Shown: positions 42,736-51,807 of the stretch, piece by piece
Position numbering within the stretch: the first letter of the stretch is position 1
Layout: each line of letters starts with the position of its first letter
Assembly (NCBI RefSeq): GCF_014773265.1
Contig: NZ_JACWMY010000008.1
Coordinates: 248,001-312,000 of the forward strand
DNA length: 64,000 nucleotides
Direction: 5' to 3'
From: Mucilaginibacter pankratovii
GTDB taxonomy: Bacteria; Bacteroidota; Bacteroidia; Sphingobacteriales; Sphingobacteriaceae
Program-made: the position numbers and the translations under genes
Notes under the pieces: generated by a model
What the model was told of the DNA's origin: nothing
The model's database searches: none
Seen by the model: only the letters and a program-made list of their open reading frames with translations

Positions 42736-45582
42736 ATGAGCGAAAAAACTATCGACCTGGGCGAGCAAAGCGAAGTGGAAGTGTACGGTGCCCGGGTGCA
42801 TAACCTCAAAAATATCGATGTATCGTTCCCGCGGAATAAACTGGTGGTAATCACTGGTTTAAGCGGCAGCGGCAAGTCGTCACTAGCGTTTGATACCATC
42901 TATGCGGAGGGTCAGCGCCGCTACATGGAGACGTTTTCGGCGTACTCGCGCCAGTTCATGGGCGGCATGGAACGGCCTGATGTGGATAAGGTTAGCGGGC
43001 TTAGTCCGGTGATTGCCATTGAGCAGAAAACCACCAGCAAAAACCCGCGCAGTACGGTAGGTACCATCACCGAGATCTACGATTTTATGCGCCTGCTCTT
43101 CGCCCGCGCCGGCGATGCCTACAGCTACACCACCGGCGAAAAAATGGAGCGCATGAGCGAGGACCAGATCCTGCGTACCATTATGGAAAAATTTGACGGT
43201 CAGCCGGTTAATATCCTGGCCCCGGTGGTAAAAGCCCGTAAAGGCCATTACCGGGAACTGTTCGAGCAGATCCGCAAGCAGGGTTTCCTTAAAGTTTACA
43301 TAGATGGCGCCATTGCCGATGTGGAGCCCAAAATGCAGGTAGACAGGTATAAGATCCACGATATCGACATTGTGGTGGACCGCCTGGTGGTGAGCGAAGC
43401 GGATAGCAAAAGGCTATACCAATCTGTACAGCAGGCGCTGAAGATTGCCAAGGGTATTATCCGCATAGCGGATAAGGATAATAATGTGGCGTATTTCAGC
43501 AAGTTTTTGATGGACCCGGTGTCGGGCATTTCCTACGATGAGCCGCAGCCTAATACCTTCTCGTTCAACTCGCCATACGGCGCCTGCGAAAAGTGTAACG
43601 GACTGGGATACATCTTCGAGGTAGATGAAGCTTCTGTGATCCCTAACCCAAAACTGAGTATTATGAACGGCGGGCTCGCCCCCATAGGCGAGTACCGGGA
43701 AACATGGATCTTCCAGGTACTGAAATCGCTGGCCAAGAAATACGAGTTCAACCTGAGTACACCAATTGAAAAGCTTACCCGCGAACAGCTGGACATCATC
43801 CTGAACGGTACGCCGGATATGATAAGCGTTGCCGTAGAATACAACAAGTGGAACGTACAAAACTACCAGATCACTTTCGATGGCATCATCCGCATGCTGG
43901 AAGAGCAGCAGGAGCGCCGCAACGACGAAGGCATGGACGATATGGAGAACTACCGCGTGCTCCGCACCTGCCCTACCTGTGAGGGTGCAAGGCTAAAGAA
44001 GGAGTCGCTGCATTTTAAGGTGGACGAGAAGAACATCTTCGAGCTGGCTACCATGGATATCACCACCCTGAACCAATGGTATGAAGGCCTGGAAGACCGC
44101 CTGAGCGAGCGCCAGAACGTGATAGCCAGAGAGATATTGAAAGAGATCCGCGCCCGCATCGGCTTTTTGCTGGATGTGGGGTTGAGCTACTTAACGCTGG
44201 ATCGTACAGCCAAAACGCTATCAGGCGGCGAGGCGCAGCGTATCAGGCTGGCGACGCAGATAGGTTCGCAGCTGATGAACGTAATGTACATTTTGGATGA
44301 GCCAAGCATCGGCCTGCACCAGCGCGATAACGAACGCTTGATAAACGCGCTTAAAAACCTCCGCGATCTGGGTAACACTGTACTGGTGGTAGAGCACGAT
44401 AAGGATATGATACTGGAGGCCGACCACGTAATAGACATGGGCCCGGCAGCCGGCGTACACGGCGGGGAGATAGTTGCGCAAGGCACCCCTGCCGAGTTGA
44501 TGGCCTGCCACACGCTCACCACATCATACATTAACGGCGAACGCGAGATAGCTATCCCCAAACACCGCCGCGAAGGCAATGGTAAAACATTGAGTCTTAA
44601 GAAAGCTACGGGGCATAATTTGAAGAAAGTAAGTGTTGATTTCCCGTTAGGTAAACTCATTGGGGTAACCGGCGTATCGGGCAGTGGTAAATCCAGTTTG
44701 ATAACAGAAACACTGTACCCAATACTGAATCACCACTTCTTCCGGGCCAAGAAAACACCACTCCCTTACGATAAAATCGAGGGACTGGAGAATATCGATA
44801 AAGTAATTGAGATAGACCAAACGCCAATAGGCCGCACGCCAAGGAGCAACCCGGCAACTTATACCGGGGTATTCTCGGACATACGTAATTTGTTTGTGGC
44901 CCTGCCGGAGTCGCGGATCCGCGGGTATAAACCGGGGCGTTTCTCGTTCAACGTAAAGGGTGGGCGCTGCGAAACCTGCCAGGGTGCGGGCCAGAAGGTG
45001 ATAGAAATGAACTTCCTGCCCGATGTACAGGTGCCCTGCGAAGAGTGCGGCGGTCGCCGTTACAACCGCGAGACGTTGGAAGTGCGGTACCGCGGTAAAT
45101 CCATCAGCGATGTGCTGGACATGAGTATTGAGGATGCTACGCCGTTCTTCGAGCATATCCCGGCCATCTACCGCAAGGTGAAAACACTGTTTGATGTGGG
45201 TTTGGGGTATATCACGCTTGGGCAATCGTCTACCACCCTATCGGGCGGTGAAGCGCAACGTGTAAAACTGGCTACCGAGCTTTCTAAAAAAGATACAGGC
45301 AACACCTTCTACATACTGGACGAGCCAACAACAGGCTTACACTTTGAGGATATCAACGTGTTATTGGGTGTTATCAATCAACTGGTTGATAAAGGCAATA
45401 CCGTACTGGTGATAGAGCATAACCTGGATGTAATAAAGGTAGTGGACCACGTGATAGATCTCGGCCCGGAAGGCGGCTCGGGCGGTGGTAAGATCCTGTT
45501 CAGCGGTACGCCCGAAGGTTTATGTAAGGTGAAAGAAAGCTTTACCGGGCAGTTTTTAAAAAAGGAGATGAGGATAAAATAA
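42736..45582 (+). CDS. uvrA: Excinuclease ABC subunit A
   Basis: 948 residues from ATG 42736 (MSEKTIDLGEQ); an in-frame ATG at 42685 would add 17 residues not typical of the family. Damage-recognition ATPase of nucleotide excision repair, dimeric, partner of UvrB. Two ABC modules: Walker A GLSGSGKSS (41-49) and GVSGSGKSS (near 644-652), signatures LSGGEAQR twice, and EPSIGLHQRD / EPTTGLHFED. Zinc modules CEKCNGLGY, CPTCEGARL and CETCQGAG...CEECGGRRYN are intact. Full length and normal. Confidence 0.98.
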   Translation: MSEKTIDLGEQSEVEVYGARVHNLKNIDVSFPRNKLVVITGLSGSGKSSLAFDTIYAEGQRRYMETFSAYSRQFMGGMERPDVDKVSGLSPVIAIEQKTTSKNPRSTVGTITEIYDFMRLLFARAGDAYSYTTGEKMERMSEDQILRTIMEKFDGQPVNILAPVVKARKGHYRELFEQIRKQGFLKVYIDGAIADVEPKMQVDRYKIHDIDIVVDRLVVSEADSKRLYQSVQQALKIAKGIIRIADKDNNVAYFSKFLMDPVSGISYDEPQPNTFSFNSPYGACEKCNGLGYIFEVDEASVIPNPKLSIMNGGLAPIGEYRETWIFQVLKSLAKKYEFNLSTPIEKLTREQLDIILNGTPDMISVAVEYNKWNVQNYQITFDGIIRMLEEQQERRNDEGMDDMENYRVLRTCPTCEGARLKKESLHFKVDEKNIFELATMDITTLNQWYEGLEDRLSERQNVIAREILKEIRARIGFLLDVGLSYLTLDRTAKTLSGGEAQRIRLATQIGSQLMNVMYILDEPSIGLHQRDNERLINALKNLRDLGNTVLVVEHDKDMILEADHVIDMGPAAGVHGGEIVAQGTPAELMACHTLTTSYINGEREIAIPKHRREGNGKTLSLKKATGHNLKKVSVDFPLGKLIGVTGVSGSGKSSLITETLYPILNHHFFRAKKTPLPYDKIEGLENIDKVIEIDQTPIGRTPRSNPATYTGVFSDIRNLFVALPESRIRGYKPGRFSFNVKGGRCETCQGAGQKVIEMNFLPDVQVPCEECGGRRYNRETLEVRYRGKSISDVLDMSIEDATPFFEHIPAIYRKVKTLFDVGLGYITLGQSSTTLSGGEAQRVKLATELSKKDTGNTFYILDEPTTGLHFEDINVLLGVINQLVDKGNTVLVIEHNLDVIKVVDHVIDLGPEGGSGGGKILFSGTPEGLCKVKESFTGQFLKKEMRIK

Positions 45583-45607
45583 AGAATAGCAGTATATTGT
45601 GGATAGA

Positions 45608-46279
45608 ATGAAACGAAGCAGAATTTTTCTATCCACAATTATACTACTATTTACAGCAGTGATCGCTTTTGCTTTCATCAAGGATGATGACACCTTCCTG
45701 GATGCCCATAATCAAAACTTCGGCAGCATCCAAAACCTGAGGACAGCGCTCGAAAAAGGCAATAAAAAACTTCTCTTTGCCATGAATGGCGGGATGTATA
45801 ATCCGGGTGGCTCACTGCAGGGCTTATACATCCAAGATAAAATAACTCTATCGCCCTTAGATACTACCATGGCAAGCGGCAATTTCTACCTCAAACCAAA
45901 CGGTGTATTCTACCTCAGTACGGATAACACAGCAGCCATCTGCACCACACCCATTTTTAAGGACAACGGCCAAGTAAAATATGCCACTCAGTCGGGGCCC
46001 ATGCTGGTTATCAATGGGCAGATCCATTCAGCTTTTAAGGAAGGCTCAGCAAATAAGAACATCCGCAACGGCGTAGGTATTTTATCCGATGGCGGCGTGA
46101 TATTCGTGCTATCCAAACAAGCCATCAACTTTTACGATTTCGCCGATTATTTTAAAAAGCTGGGGTGCAAAAACGCGCTGTATCTGGATGGTTTTGTATC
46201 CCGGGCTTACCTGCCGGAGAAGAATTGGGTGCAGTTGGATGGGTTTTTTGGGGTGATGGTTGGGGTGACGGGGAAATAG
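45608..46279 (+). CDS. Phosphodiester glycosidase (NAGPA) family protein, exported
   Basis: 223 residues from ATG 45608 (a GTG three codons upstream is less likely). Signal peptide or anchor (IFLSTIILLFTAVIAFAF). The domain matches bacterial NAGPA-like proteins: LLFAMNGGMYNPGGSLQGLYI, FYLKPNGVFYL, ATQSGPMLVINGQIH, RNGVGILSDGGVIFVLSKQ and NALYLDGFVSRAYLPEKNW. Human NAGPA removes GlcNAc from phosphodiesters. The bacterial substrate is unknown, possibly a cell-surface phosphoglycan. Confidence 0.87.
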   Translation: MKRSRIFLSTIILLFTAVIAFAFIKDDDTFLDAHNQNFGSIQNLRTALEKGNKKLLFAMNGGMYNPGGSLQGLYIQDKITLSPLDTTMASGNFYLKPNGVFYLSTDNTAAICTTPIFKDNGQVKYATQSGPMLVINGQIHSAFKEGSANKNIRNGVGILSDGGVIFVLSKQAINFYDFADYFKKLGCKNALYLDGFVSRAYLPEKNWVQLDGFFGVMVGVTGK

Positions 46280-46308
46280 GTATTTGGTAGAGAATTTTAT
46301 TTAGCACA

Positions 46309-46350
46309 TGTACACAAACTTGTACATATATTAAATAGTTTCTATCTTTA
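46309..46350 (+). promoter_or_regulatory. yefM-yoeB promoter with paired TGTACA operators
   Basis: TGTACA at 46309-46314 and 46321-46326, centres 12 bp apart. TTG at 46320-46322 and TATCTTTA at 46343-46350 form a -33/-7 pair with a 20-nt spacer, so the second TGTACA covers the -33 element. E. coli YefM binds paired TGTACA-core palindromes with the same 12-bp spacing. Confidence 0.75.
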
Positions 46351-46365
46351 TTAAAATTAAAAACC

Positions 46366-46620
46366 ATGCAGGTAACTACTTTTACATCATTTAGGCAGCA
46401 GCTTAAATCATACCTTGATAAGGTAAGAAATAATCACACCCCGCTTTTCGTTACCAGCGCCAACGGCGAGGATGTTGTTGTGCTTTCAAAATCCGATTAT
46501 GAGAGCATGGAGGAAACTTTCTATCTTTTAAAAAATCCAAAAAATGCGCTCCGTTTATTACAGGGGATAGAGGATTACGAAAAAGGTTTGGCTAAAGAAA
46601 GAAACCTTATAGAAGAATGA
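46366..46620 (+). CDS. yefM: Antitoxin YefM/Phd family
   Basis: 84 residues. N-terminal Phd/YefM DNA-binding fold (TTFTSFRQQLKSYLDKVRNNHTPLFVTSANGEDVVVLSKSDYESMEETFYLL) and an acidic C-terminal tail (YEKGLAKERNLIEE) that would wrap the toxin. Neutralises YoeB and represses its own operon. Overlaps the toxin gene by 4 bp. Paired TGTACA sites lie upstream, as expected for YefM. Confidence 0.95.
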   Translation: MQVTTFTSFRQQLKSYLDKVRNNHTPLFVTSANGEDVVVLSKSDYESMEETFYLLKNPKNALRLLQGIEDYEKGLAKERNLIEE

Positions 46621-46871
46621 AAGTAGTATTCCTTGACCAGGCATGGGAGGACTACTTATACTGGCAAAATACAGATAAGGCGATGTTAAAAAAGATTAAC
46701 TCGTTGGTAAAAGAAATTGACCGTACGCCATTTGAAGGAAATGGTAAACCCGAACCATTAAGACATAACCTCGCCGGTTGGTGGTCTCGACGAATAAATT
46801 TAGAACACCGTATAGTGTATAAAATAGATTATGATGCCATTGTAATATTACAATGCAGGTATCATTATTAA
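46617..46871 (+). CDS. yoeB: Toxin YoeB (ribosome-dependent mRNase)
   Basis: 84 residues, exactly the length of E. coli YoeB. The catalytic residues fall at the same numbers: Glu46 (KPEPL), Arg65 (EHRIVYKI), His83 and Tyr84 (terminal CRYHY). RelE-fold endoribonuclease that cuts mRNA in the ribosomal A site. Active site intact, so probably a functional toxin. Coupled to yefM by an ATGA overlap. Confidence 0.96.
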   Translation: MKVVFLDQAWEDYLYWQNTDKAMLKKINSLVKEIDRTPFEGNGKPEPLRHNLAGWWSRRINLEHRIVYKIDYDAIVILQCRYHY

Positions 46872-46919
46872 TCTCTCCCTCCCCAAAACAATTCTCCAAA
46901 ATCCTACCTTTAGCATTGT

Positions 46920-48419
46920 ATGCTGCCTTTATTAATTGCCTCCCAAATTCGCGAAGCGGATGCTTACACCATCGCTCATGAGCCTATTTCTTCTATCCAT
47001 TTGATGGAACGGGCATCTAAAGCTTTTGTAGGCTGGTTCATCAACCACTTCCCGGATAAACGAAAAAGCATTTCGGTATACTGTGGCAAGGGCAATAATG
47101 GAGGCGACGGACTGGCAATCGCCCGCTTGCTGGACGACCATGGCTACAACTTCATCAACATTAAAATAACCCGCTTTAGCGATAACGCAAGCGATGATTT
47201 CAATGCCAATCTTAAACGCCTTGGCAAAATAAAGCGGGTAGAGCTAAAATCCGGAGATACATTCCCAGATGAAAAATGCGATATCCTGATAGATGCTATG
47301 CTGGGCAACGGCTTAAACAAGCCTTTAGCCGGCGATTACAAAAAGCTGGTAACCTATTTAAACAGCCTGGATAAAACGGTTGTCGCGGTTGATGTGCCCA
47401 CAGGATTTTTTACCGATGGCGAAATTCCGAAAGATGCTACCATCCTGAGATCGGATCTCACCATTACCTTTCAGCAACCAAAAATAAATTTCCTGTTGCC
47501 AGAATCTGGGCCGTATATCGATTGCTGCGAGGTAGTAAAAATTGGCTTAAGCGAAGAGTTCATCAATTCGGCAGATACGCCTTATTTATATGTGGAAGAA
47601 AGTGATATACGTAAGCTCATCAAACAACGCCACCGTTTCAGCAATAAGGGTATTTATGGGCACGCGCTTATTGTGGCTGGTAAAGACGAAACCATGGGCG
47701 CCGCTTTGCTTTCTGCCGCGGCATGTGCCCATGCAGGTGCCGGCCTTACCACAGCCTGTATCCCGCAAAGCGGCCTAAGCGCCCTGAACACCTACATGCC
47801 CGAATTAATGGCCATCATCCGAAAAGAAGGAAAAATACCCGATATCGAATGGGATAAATTCGATACTATAGCCATAGGCCCGGGATTAGGCAAAGATGCC
47901 GAAGGTTTGAAACTGCTCAAAGCTATCCTCAAAAATCATAAAAAACCAATTGTGGTTGATGCGGATGCGTTAAACCTGCTGTCAGAAAACAAAGCTTTGC
48001 TTAAGAAACTTCCGGCTGGCAGCGCGCTTACCCCGCACATGAAAGAGTTCGACAGGCTTTTTGGGGCGCATACCAGCTGGTGGCAGCGCCTGCAAAGGGC
48101 TAAAGAAAAGGCTGCGGAACTGAATATCAATATCATCCTCAAAAATGATTATACCATAACCGCGACACCAGAAGGGAAACTTTATTTTAACAGTACAAGC
48201 AATGCTGCCATGGCTACGGGAGGTATGGGCGATGTACTTACGGGCGTTATCGCTTCTTTATTGGCACAAAAATATTCGCCGCAGGATGCTTGTATATTAG
48301 GAGTTTATATTCATGGCAAAGCAGGAGATGAGCTGGCCCTGCCAAACCGCATGTACGTTACCCTCCCAGGGAAGATCATACAGCAATTGCCGGTTACCAT
48401 GGCTAAATTAAAGGCGTAA
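46920..48419 (+). CDS. nnr: Bifunctional NAD(P)H-hydrate epimerase/dehydratase
   Basis: 499 residues. N-terminal YjeF epimerase domain (about 1-215; CGKGNNGGDGLAIARLL, VVAVDVPTGFFTDG) and C-terminal ADP-dependent dehydratase domain (about 225-495; GAALLSAAACAHAGAGLTT, IAIGPGLGKDAEG, VVDADALNLL, LTPHMKEFDRLF, ATGGMGDVLTGVIASLLA). Repairs NADHX and NADPHX formed by hydration of the cofactors. Complete and normal. A variant -7 box (TACCTTTA) precedes the ATG. Confidence 0.96.
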   Translation: MLPLLIASQIREADAYTIAHEPISSIHLMERASKAFVGWFINHFPDKRKSISVYCGKGNNGGDGLAIARLLDDHGYNFINIKITRFSDNASDDFNANLKRLGKIKRVELKSGDTFPDEKCDILIDAMLGNGLNKPLAGDYKKLVTYLNSLDKTVVAVDVPTGFFTDGEIPKDATILRSDLTITFQQPKINFLLPESGPYIDCCEVVKIGLSEEFINSADTPYLYVEESDIRKLIKQRHRFSNKGIYGHALIVAGKDETMGAALLSAAACAHAGAGLTTACIPQSGLSALNTYMPELMAIIRKEGKIPDIEWDKFDTIAIGPGLGKDAEGLKLLKAILKNHKKPIVVDADALNLLSENKALLKKLPAGSALTPHMKEFDRLFGAHTSWWQRLQRAKEKAAELNINIILKNDYTITATPEGKLYFNSTSNAAMATGGMGDVLTGVIASLLAQKYSPQDACILGVYIHGKAGDELALPNRMYVTLPGKIIQQLPVTMAKLKA

Positions 48420-48431
48420 AAAATTAAAGGC

Positions 48432-48469
48432 ACAAAAAAAGGGATGTAAGTATCAAACATCCCTTTTTT
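48432..48469 (+). terminator. Terminator of nnr
   Basis: AAGGGATGT/ACATCCCTT with a T-run; a mirror A-run lies upstream. Confidence 0.85.
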
Positions 48470-48597
48470 CTTATTAACTATTAACTGATCTTATAAAGAA
48501 CTAAATACTTCTTTTTTGTATCTATATGACGTGCGAAAATCATATTAGTTACTTAACAGCGCAATTAATTTAAGGTTTTAACAAAATTTAACAATTG

Positions 48598-48640
48598 CAA
48601 AAATCCCGGCTGGTGGTACCAACCGGGATTTTGTGGTTTT
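48598..48640 (-). terminator. Terminator of the anti-sigma gene
   Basis: Minus strand: AAAATCCCGGTTGG..CCAGCCGGGATTTTT. It also has Ts on the plus side. Confidence 0.78.
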
Positions 48641-48656
48641 TAGGACGAGGTATCCG

Positions 48657-49520
48657 CTATTTTGATGCGCCTGACACCACCATTTCGGTAATGGTTGGGT
48701 TAACGCTTCCGCCCATTGGCTCTATGGTTACCGCAAACGCATCGGCGACGGCTATGGCTTTCATCTCTTTCATACCCGATGTATCAATACTATTACCAGC
48801 ATCAAACACACCCAGGTCTACTGGTTTGCCGCCTACCAGTGCCCAAAGCTGATACTGGTGCTGCTTATCATGACCGGGCAGCTTCATGCTCTTCATATCC
48901 AGTATAATTTTCTTGTTAATCGTGTTCCAGGCCAGCGTCATGGCTGCGGTAGGCGCTTTCGCGGTCCCTTTCAGCCTCAGTACACGGTAAACCGTATCGC
49001 GGTATATATCCAGTTCTTTATCTTTAAAACTTGCCTCGTTGGCAATCTTTTGCTTATCCAGCTGCATGGCAGTAAGCTGGGTATTGGTATCCTGCAATTT
49101 GTTATACATGGTAACCAGGCCATATACGCTTATAACCAATAAAGTAAGGCAGGCCGCAAATGCGTATTTAAAAAAGGTGATTTGCCTTGGGGGCATTGTT
49201 ACTATATTATCTGCTTCTCGTTCATCGTCTTCAAAAATCTCTTCGGTACGGGTGTGTGCTTTGGTAAATATCCTGTCGTCGCCTAAATTGGTAACCAGGC
49301 TGCCTAATATCTTGCTCCTCAAATATTCCGAGGGCTCTACGGCGTGTTCCTCGGCAAACAACTCCATCGATCGTTCAATATCTTTGATCTCTGCCTTCAC
49401 GGCAGTGTGTTTAGCGGCCATCTCCTCCACTTGCAACTTTTCTTCCGGGCTCAACTGGCCCAGAACGTAAAGTTCCAATATCCCTGATTCTATATACTCG
49501 TTGATGTTTTCCACTTTCAA
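48657..49520 (-). CDS. Anti-sigma factor, RskA-like
   Basis: 287 residues. Cytoplasmic zinc-free anti-sigma N-terminus (YIESGILELYVLGQLSPEEKLQVEEMAAKH), one membrane segment (about 110-130, FFKYAFAACLTLLVISVYGLVTM), and an RskA-type C-terminal domain outside (VLRLKGTAKAPTAAMTLAWNTINKKIILDMKSMKLPGHDKQHQYQLWALVGGKPVDLGVF in pieces). Overlaps the sigma factor gene by 4 bp and should sequester that sigma factor until a periplasmic signal triggers proteolysis. Confidence 0.9.
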   Translation of the reverse strand: MKVENINEYIESGILELYVLGQLSPEEKLQVEEMAAKHTAVKAEIKDIERSMELFAEEHAVEPSEYLRSKILGSLVTNLGDDRIFTKAHTRTEEIFEDDEREADNIVTMPPRQITFFKYAFAACLTLLVISVYGLVTMYNKLQDTNTQLTAMQLDKQKIANEASFKDKELDIYRDTVYRVLRLKGTAKAPTAAMTLAWNTINKKIILDMKSMKLPGHDKQHQYQLWALVGGKPVDLGVFDAGNSIDTSGMKEMKAIAVADAFAVTIEPMGGSVNPTITEMVVSGASK

Positions 49521-50068
49521 TTAAAATGTTTTCTGAGTTGCAGAATAGCCATCCGTAACCGTGTTTTAATAGTGCCCAAGGGTACGCCAAGTTCTTCAGC
49601 AGCTTCCACATGGGTGTAACCTTTAAAATACACGAGGTCGAGAATAGACTTTTGTTCGGGTTTTAAGGTAGATACTAAATCCCTGATCCCAAGCAACTCA
49701 GGCTTGTAAACCGTATTTCTTTGTTCGTCTATGAAAGTTACGTTATTTTCAAGCTCATGGTTTTTGGCTTGATTTTTAAAATCTTTAGACCGTATCTTAT
49801 CAATAGCCAAATTGCGGGCAATATTCACCATCCATGTAAATAAACGCCCTTTCTCGGCGCTGTACCCCGAAAAAGAATTCCAAATTTTCACGAAAGTTTC
49901 TTGCAAAACATCTTCGGCCACCGGGATATCGGCAATGATGCGGGATATCACACCAAACAGTGATGCGGAATACATATCGTACAGCGCTTCTACCGCGATC
50001 TTCTCGCGGTTACGGAGGGCTGATACAAGTTCTTCCTCGGATAGTGATATTTTTCTTTTTTTGCTCAA
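49517..50068 (-). CDS. ECF-family RNA polymerase sigma factor
   Basis: 183 residues with sigma region 2 (VAEDVLQETFVKIWNSFSGYSAEKGRLFTWMVNIARNLAIDKIRS) and region 4 (LKPEQKSILDLVYFKGYTHVEAAEELGVPLGTIKTRLRMAILQLRKHF). SigK-like group, consistent with the RskA-like partner encoded immediately downstream with a 4-bp overlap. Regulon not visible; such pairs usually autoregulate. Confidence 0.95.
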   Translation of the reverse strand: MSKKRKISLSEEELVSALRNREKIAVEALYDMYSASLFGVISRIIADIPVAEDVLQETFVKIWNSFSGYSAEKGRLFTWMVNIARNLAIDKIRSKDFKNQAKNHELENNVTFIDEQRNTVYKPELLGIRDLVSTLKPEQKSILDLVYFKGYTHVEAAEELGVPLGTIKTRLRMAILQLRKHFN

Positions 50069-50094
50069 CTGGGGTGAAAGATAGACAGGATTAG

Positions 50095-50973
50095 TTACAT
50101 TTCAAACAAATGCTTTTCAGCGTGATATGACGAACGAACCAGCGGGCCGCTCTCTACATACCTAAATCCTCTTTTCAGTCCCCACTCTTTGTAGCTGGCA
50201 AATTGATCGGGGTGGATCCAATCGATAACCGGGTGGTGGTTACGGGTTGGCTGCAGGTACTGGCCCAGCGTTAAAATATGTACGCCGGCTTCCAGCAGGT
50301 CGTCCATCGCTTCCAGCACATCTTCTTCCTTTTCGCCAAGGCCAAGCATAATGCCCGATTTGGTGCGCAAGCCCGCTGCCGCTACATGGCGCAGTGCTTC
50401 CAAACTCCTATCGTATTTGGCCTGGATACGTACCTCTTTTGTTAAGCGGCGAACGGTTTCCAGGTTATGCGATACTACTTCGGGGCGGGTTTCCAGCACG
50501 CGGGCCAGGTTATCCCAATTGCCACGGAAATCGGGCAGTAAAGTTTCCAGGGTGGTCTCCGGGCTTTCGCGGCGGATGGCGTTGATGGTTTCTGCCCAGA
50601 TGATAGAGCCGCCGTCTTTCAGGTCATCGCGGTCTACCGAAGTAATTACGCAGTGTTTTACCTGCATTAGCTTTACCGAGTTGGCTACACGGTTTGGCTC
50701 GTCGGTATCAACAGCCAACGGGCGGCCGGTTGCTACCGCGCAAAACGAACAGCTGCGGGTACAAATGTTACCCAATATCATAAATGTTGCCGTGCCGGCA
50801 CCCCAGCACTCGCCCATGTTTGGGCAATTGCCGCTTTCGCAAATGGTGTGCAGCTTGTGGGTATCCACCAAACCGCGTACATGAGCGTATTCTTTCCCTA
50901 CCGGGAGCCTAACTCTAAGCCAATCGGGCTTGCGTTGCGGCTGATTAGCGGGCACTACAGGCAAATCAATCAT
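50095..50973 (-). CDS. lipA: Lipoyl synthase
   Basis: 292-residue radical SAM enzyme that inserts two sulfurs into octanoyl-lipoyl domains. Both iron-sulfur sites are complete: auxiliary cluster Cys45/Cys50/Cys56 ([12 protein letters not shown]) and radical SAM Cys71/Cys75/Cys78 (CTRSCSFC). Further motifs: [28 protein letters not shown] and a C-terminal RSSYHAEKH with the sacrificial-cluster Ser. Full length. Confidence 0.97.
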   Translation of the reverse strand: MIDLPVVPANQPQRKPDWLRVRLPVGKEYAHVRGLVDTHKLHTICESGNCPNMGECWGAGTATFMILGNICTRSCSFCAVATGRPLAVDTDEPNRVANSVKLMQVKHCVITSVDRDDLKDGGSIIWAETINAIRRESPETTLETLLPDFRGNWDNLARVLETRPEVVSHNLETVRRLTKEVRIQAKYDRSLEALRHVAAAGLRTKSGIMLGLGEKEEDVLEAMDDLLEAGVHILTLGQYLQPTRNHHPVIDWIHPDQFASYKEWGLKRGFRYVESGPLVRSSYHAEKHLFEM

Positions 50974-51089
50974 AGGGCAAAATTAGTTAAAAATGTTATA
51001 ACAGACGAAGGACGGAAAGACGAAAGATAAACGACGATAAAAGATGAAGGAGCAATGATAAAAGGATAATTTCAATTACTTTTTAAGCT

Positions 51090-51136
51090 TGTTCGCGTTC
51101 GACATGGGGCGCGAACTGCCCGAACAAGCCCGAACA
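51090..51136. repeat. Repeat R8, second copy (inverted)
   Basis: GTTCGCGTTCG, GGGCGCGAAC, GCCCGAACAAGCCCGAACA: complement of 42530-42576. The rest of 50974-51238 shows only A/G-rich low-complexity sequence. Confidence 0.78.
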
Positions 51137-51238
51137 CGCGTGATTTTAAACAAATCACTACTAAATAAGCCTGTTAAAAATCTAAAAGCGATTTCCCTGA
51201 GGCTCGTGTCCTTTATTCTTTATCAAAAAGTCTTTATC

Positions 51239-51568
51239 TTAATTTAATACGGAGATGGCTTCATCAACCGATATGGCGCCATGCGATTGATCTAATATGC
51301 ACTCGCCATCCTTTATTAAAAGCATTTGCGGCGATTCGTGGTGTACCTGGAAATCCTGGGCAATTTTTGCGGAAATATCGCGGTGTTTAATGAGATCTAA
51401 AAAGTAGAGGGGCATATCACCAGGCAATTCTTCCCAATCCAGCTCGAAGCGCCTTTTTGCCATCATGCTGATGCTGCAGCGGGTGCTGTGCTTAAAAATC
51501 AGGCTGTAACCTTGTTGCTGTTTAATATTATCTATCTGAGCTGTCGTATCCAACGATATCCATTCCAT
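51239..51568 (-). CDS. ytxJ: Bacillithiol system redox protein YtxJ
   Basis: 109 residues, monothiol thioredoxin-like, with the family TRCS motif (Thr29-Ser32, Cys31) in IFKHSTRCSISMMAKRRF. YtxJ (BrxC) removes bacillithiol from mixed disulfides on proteins. Matches the presence of bshA at 13.4 kb. Cytosolic, single gene. Confidence 0.93.
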   Translation of the reverse strand: MEWISLDTTAQIDNIKQQQGYSLIFKHSTRCSISMMAKRRFELDWEELPGDMPLYFLDLIKHRDISAKIAQDFQVHHESPQMLLIKDGECILDQSHGAISVDEAISVLN

Positions 51569-51661
51569 AGTGCAAAAGTAACTGTATAAACTGTTTTAAT
51601 AGTTAATACAATGTAAAACTGCTTTAGGTTTTGCAGAAAGCACTAAAAATGACAATTGATA

Positions 51662-51772
51662 TTAGCGCCTGTTTGGATACGAACCGTATGCAGGGCAAAG
51701 TTTATTTGAGCACGACGATACCGTTACGCCAACTGCAAGGGCCACAACAACTATGTAAACTATCTTTTTCAT
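51662..51772 (-). CDS. Small lipoprotein, 36 residues
   Basis: ATG at 51772 opens a 36-codon frame: positively charged MKKIVYIV start, hydrophobic core, lipobox VSSC (Cys21), and a 15-residue mature peptide with CPAYGSYPNRR. Basic start, lipobox and stop are well placed. It lies 35 bp downstream of ribH on the same strand and may be on that transcript. Similar very short CPAYG lipoproteins seem to occur in related bacteria (from memory). Function unknown. Confidence 0.7.
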   Translation of the reverse strand: MKKIVYIVVVALAVGVTVSSCSNKLCPAYGSYPNRR

Positions 51773-51807
51773 TCTATGGATTTATAATAACTCTAATTTA
51801 TACGCTT

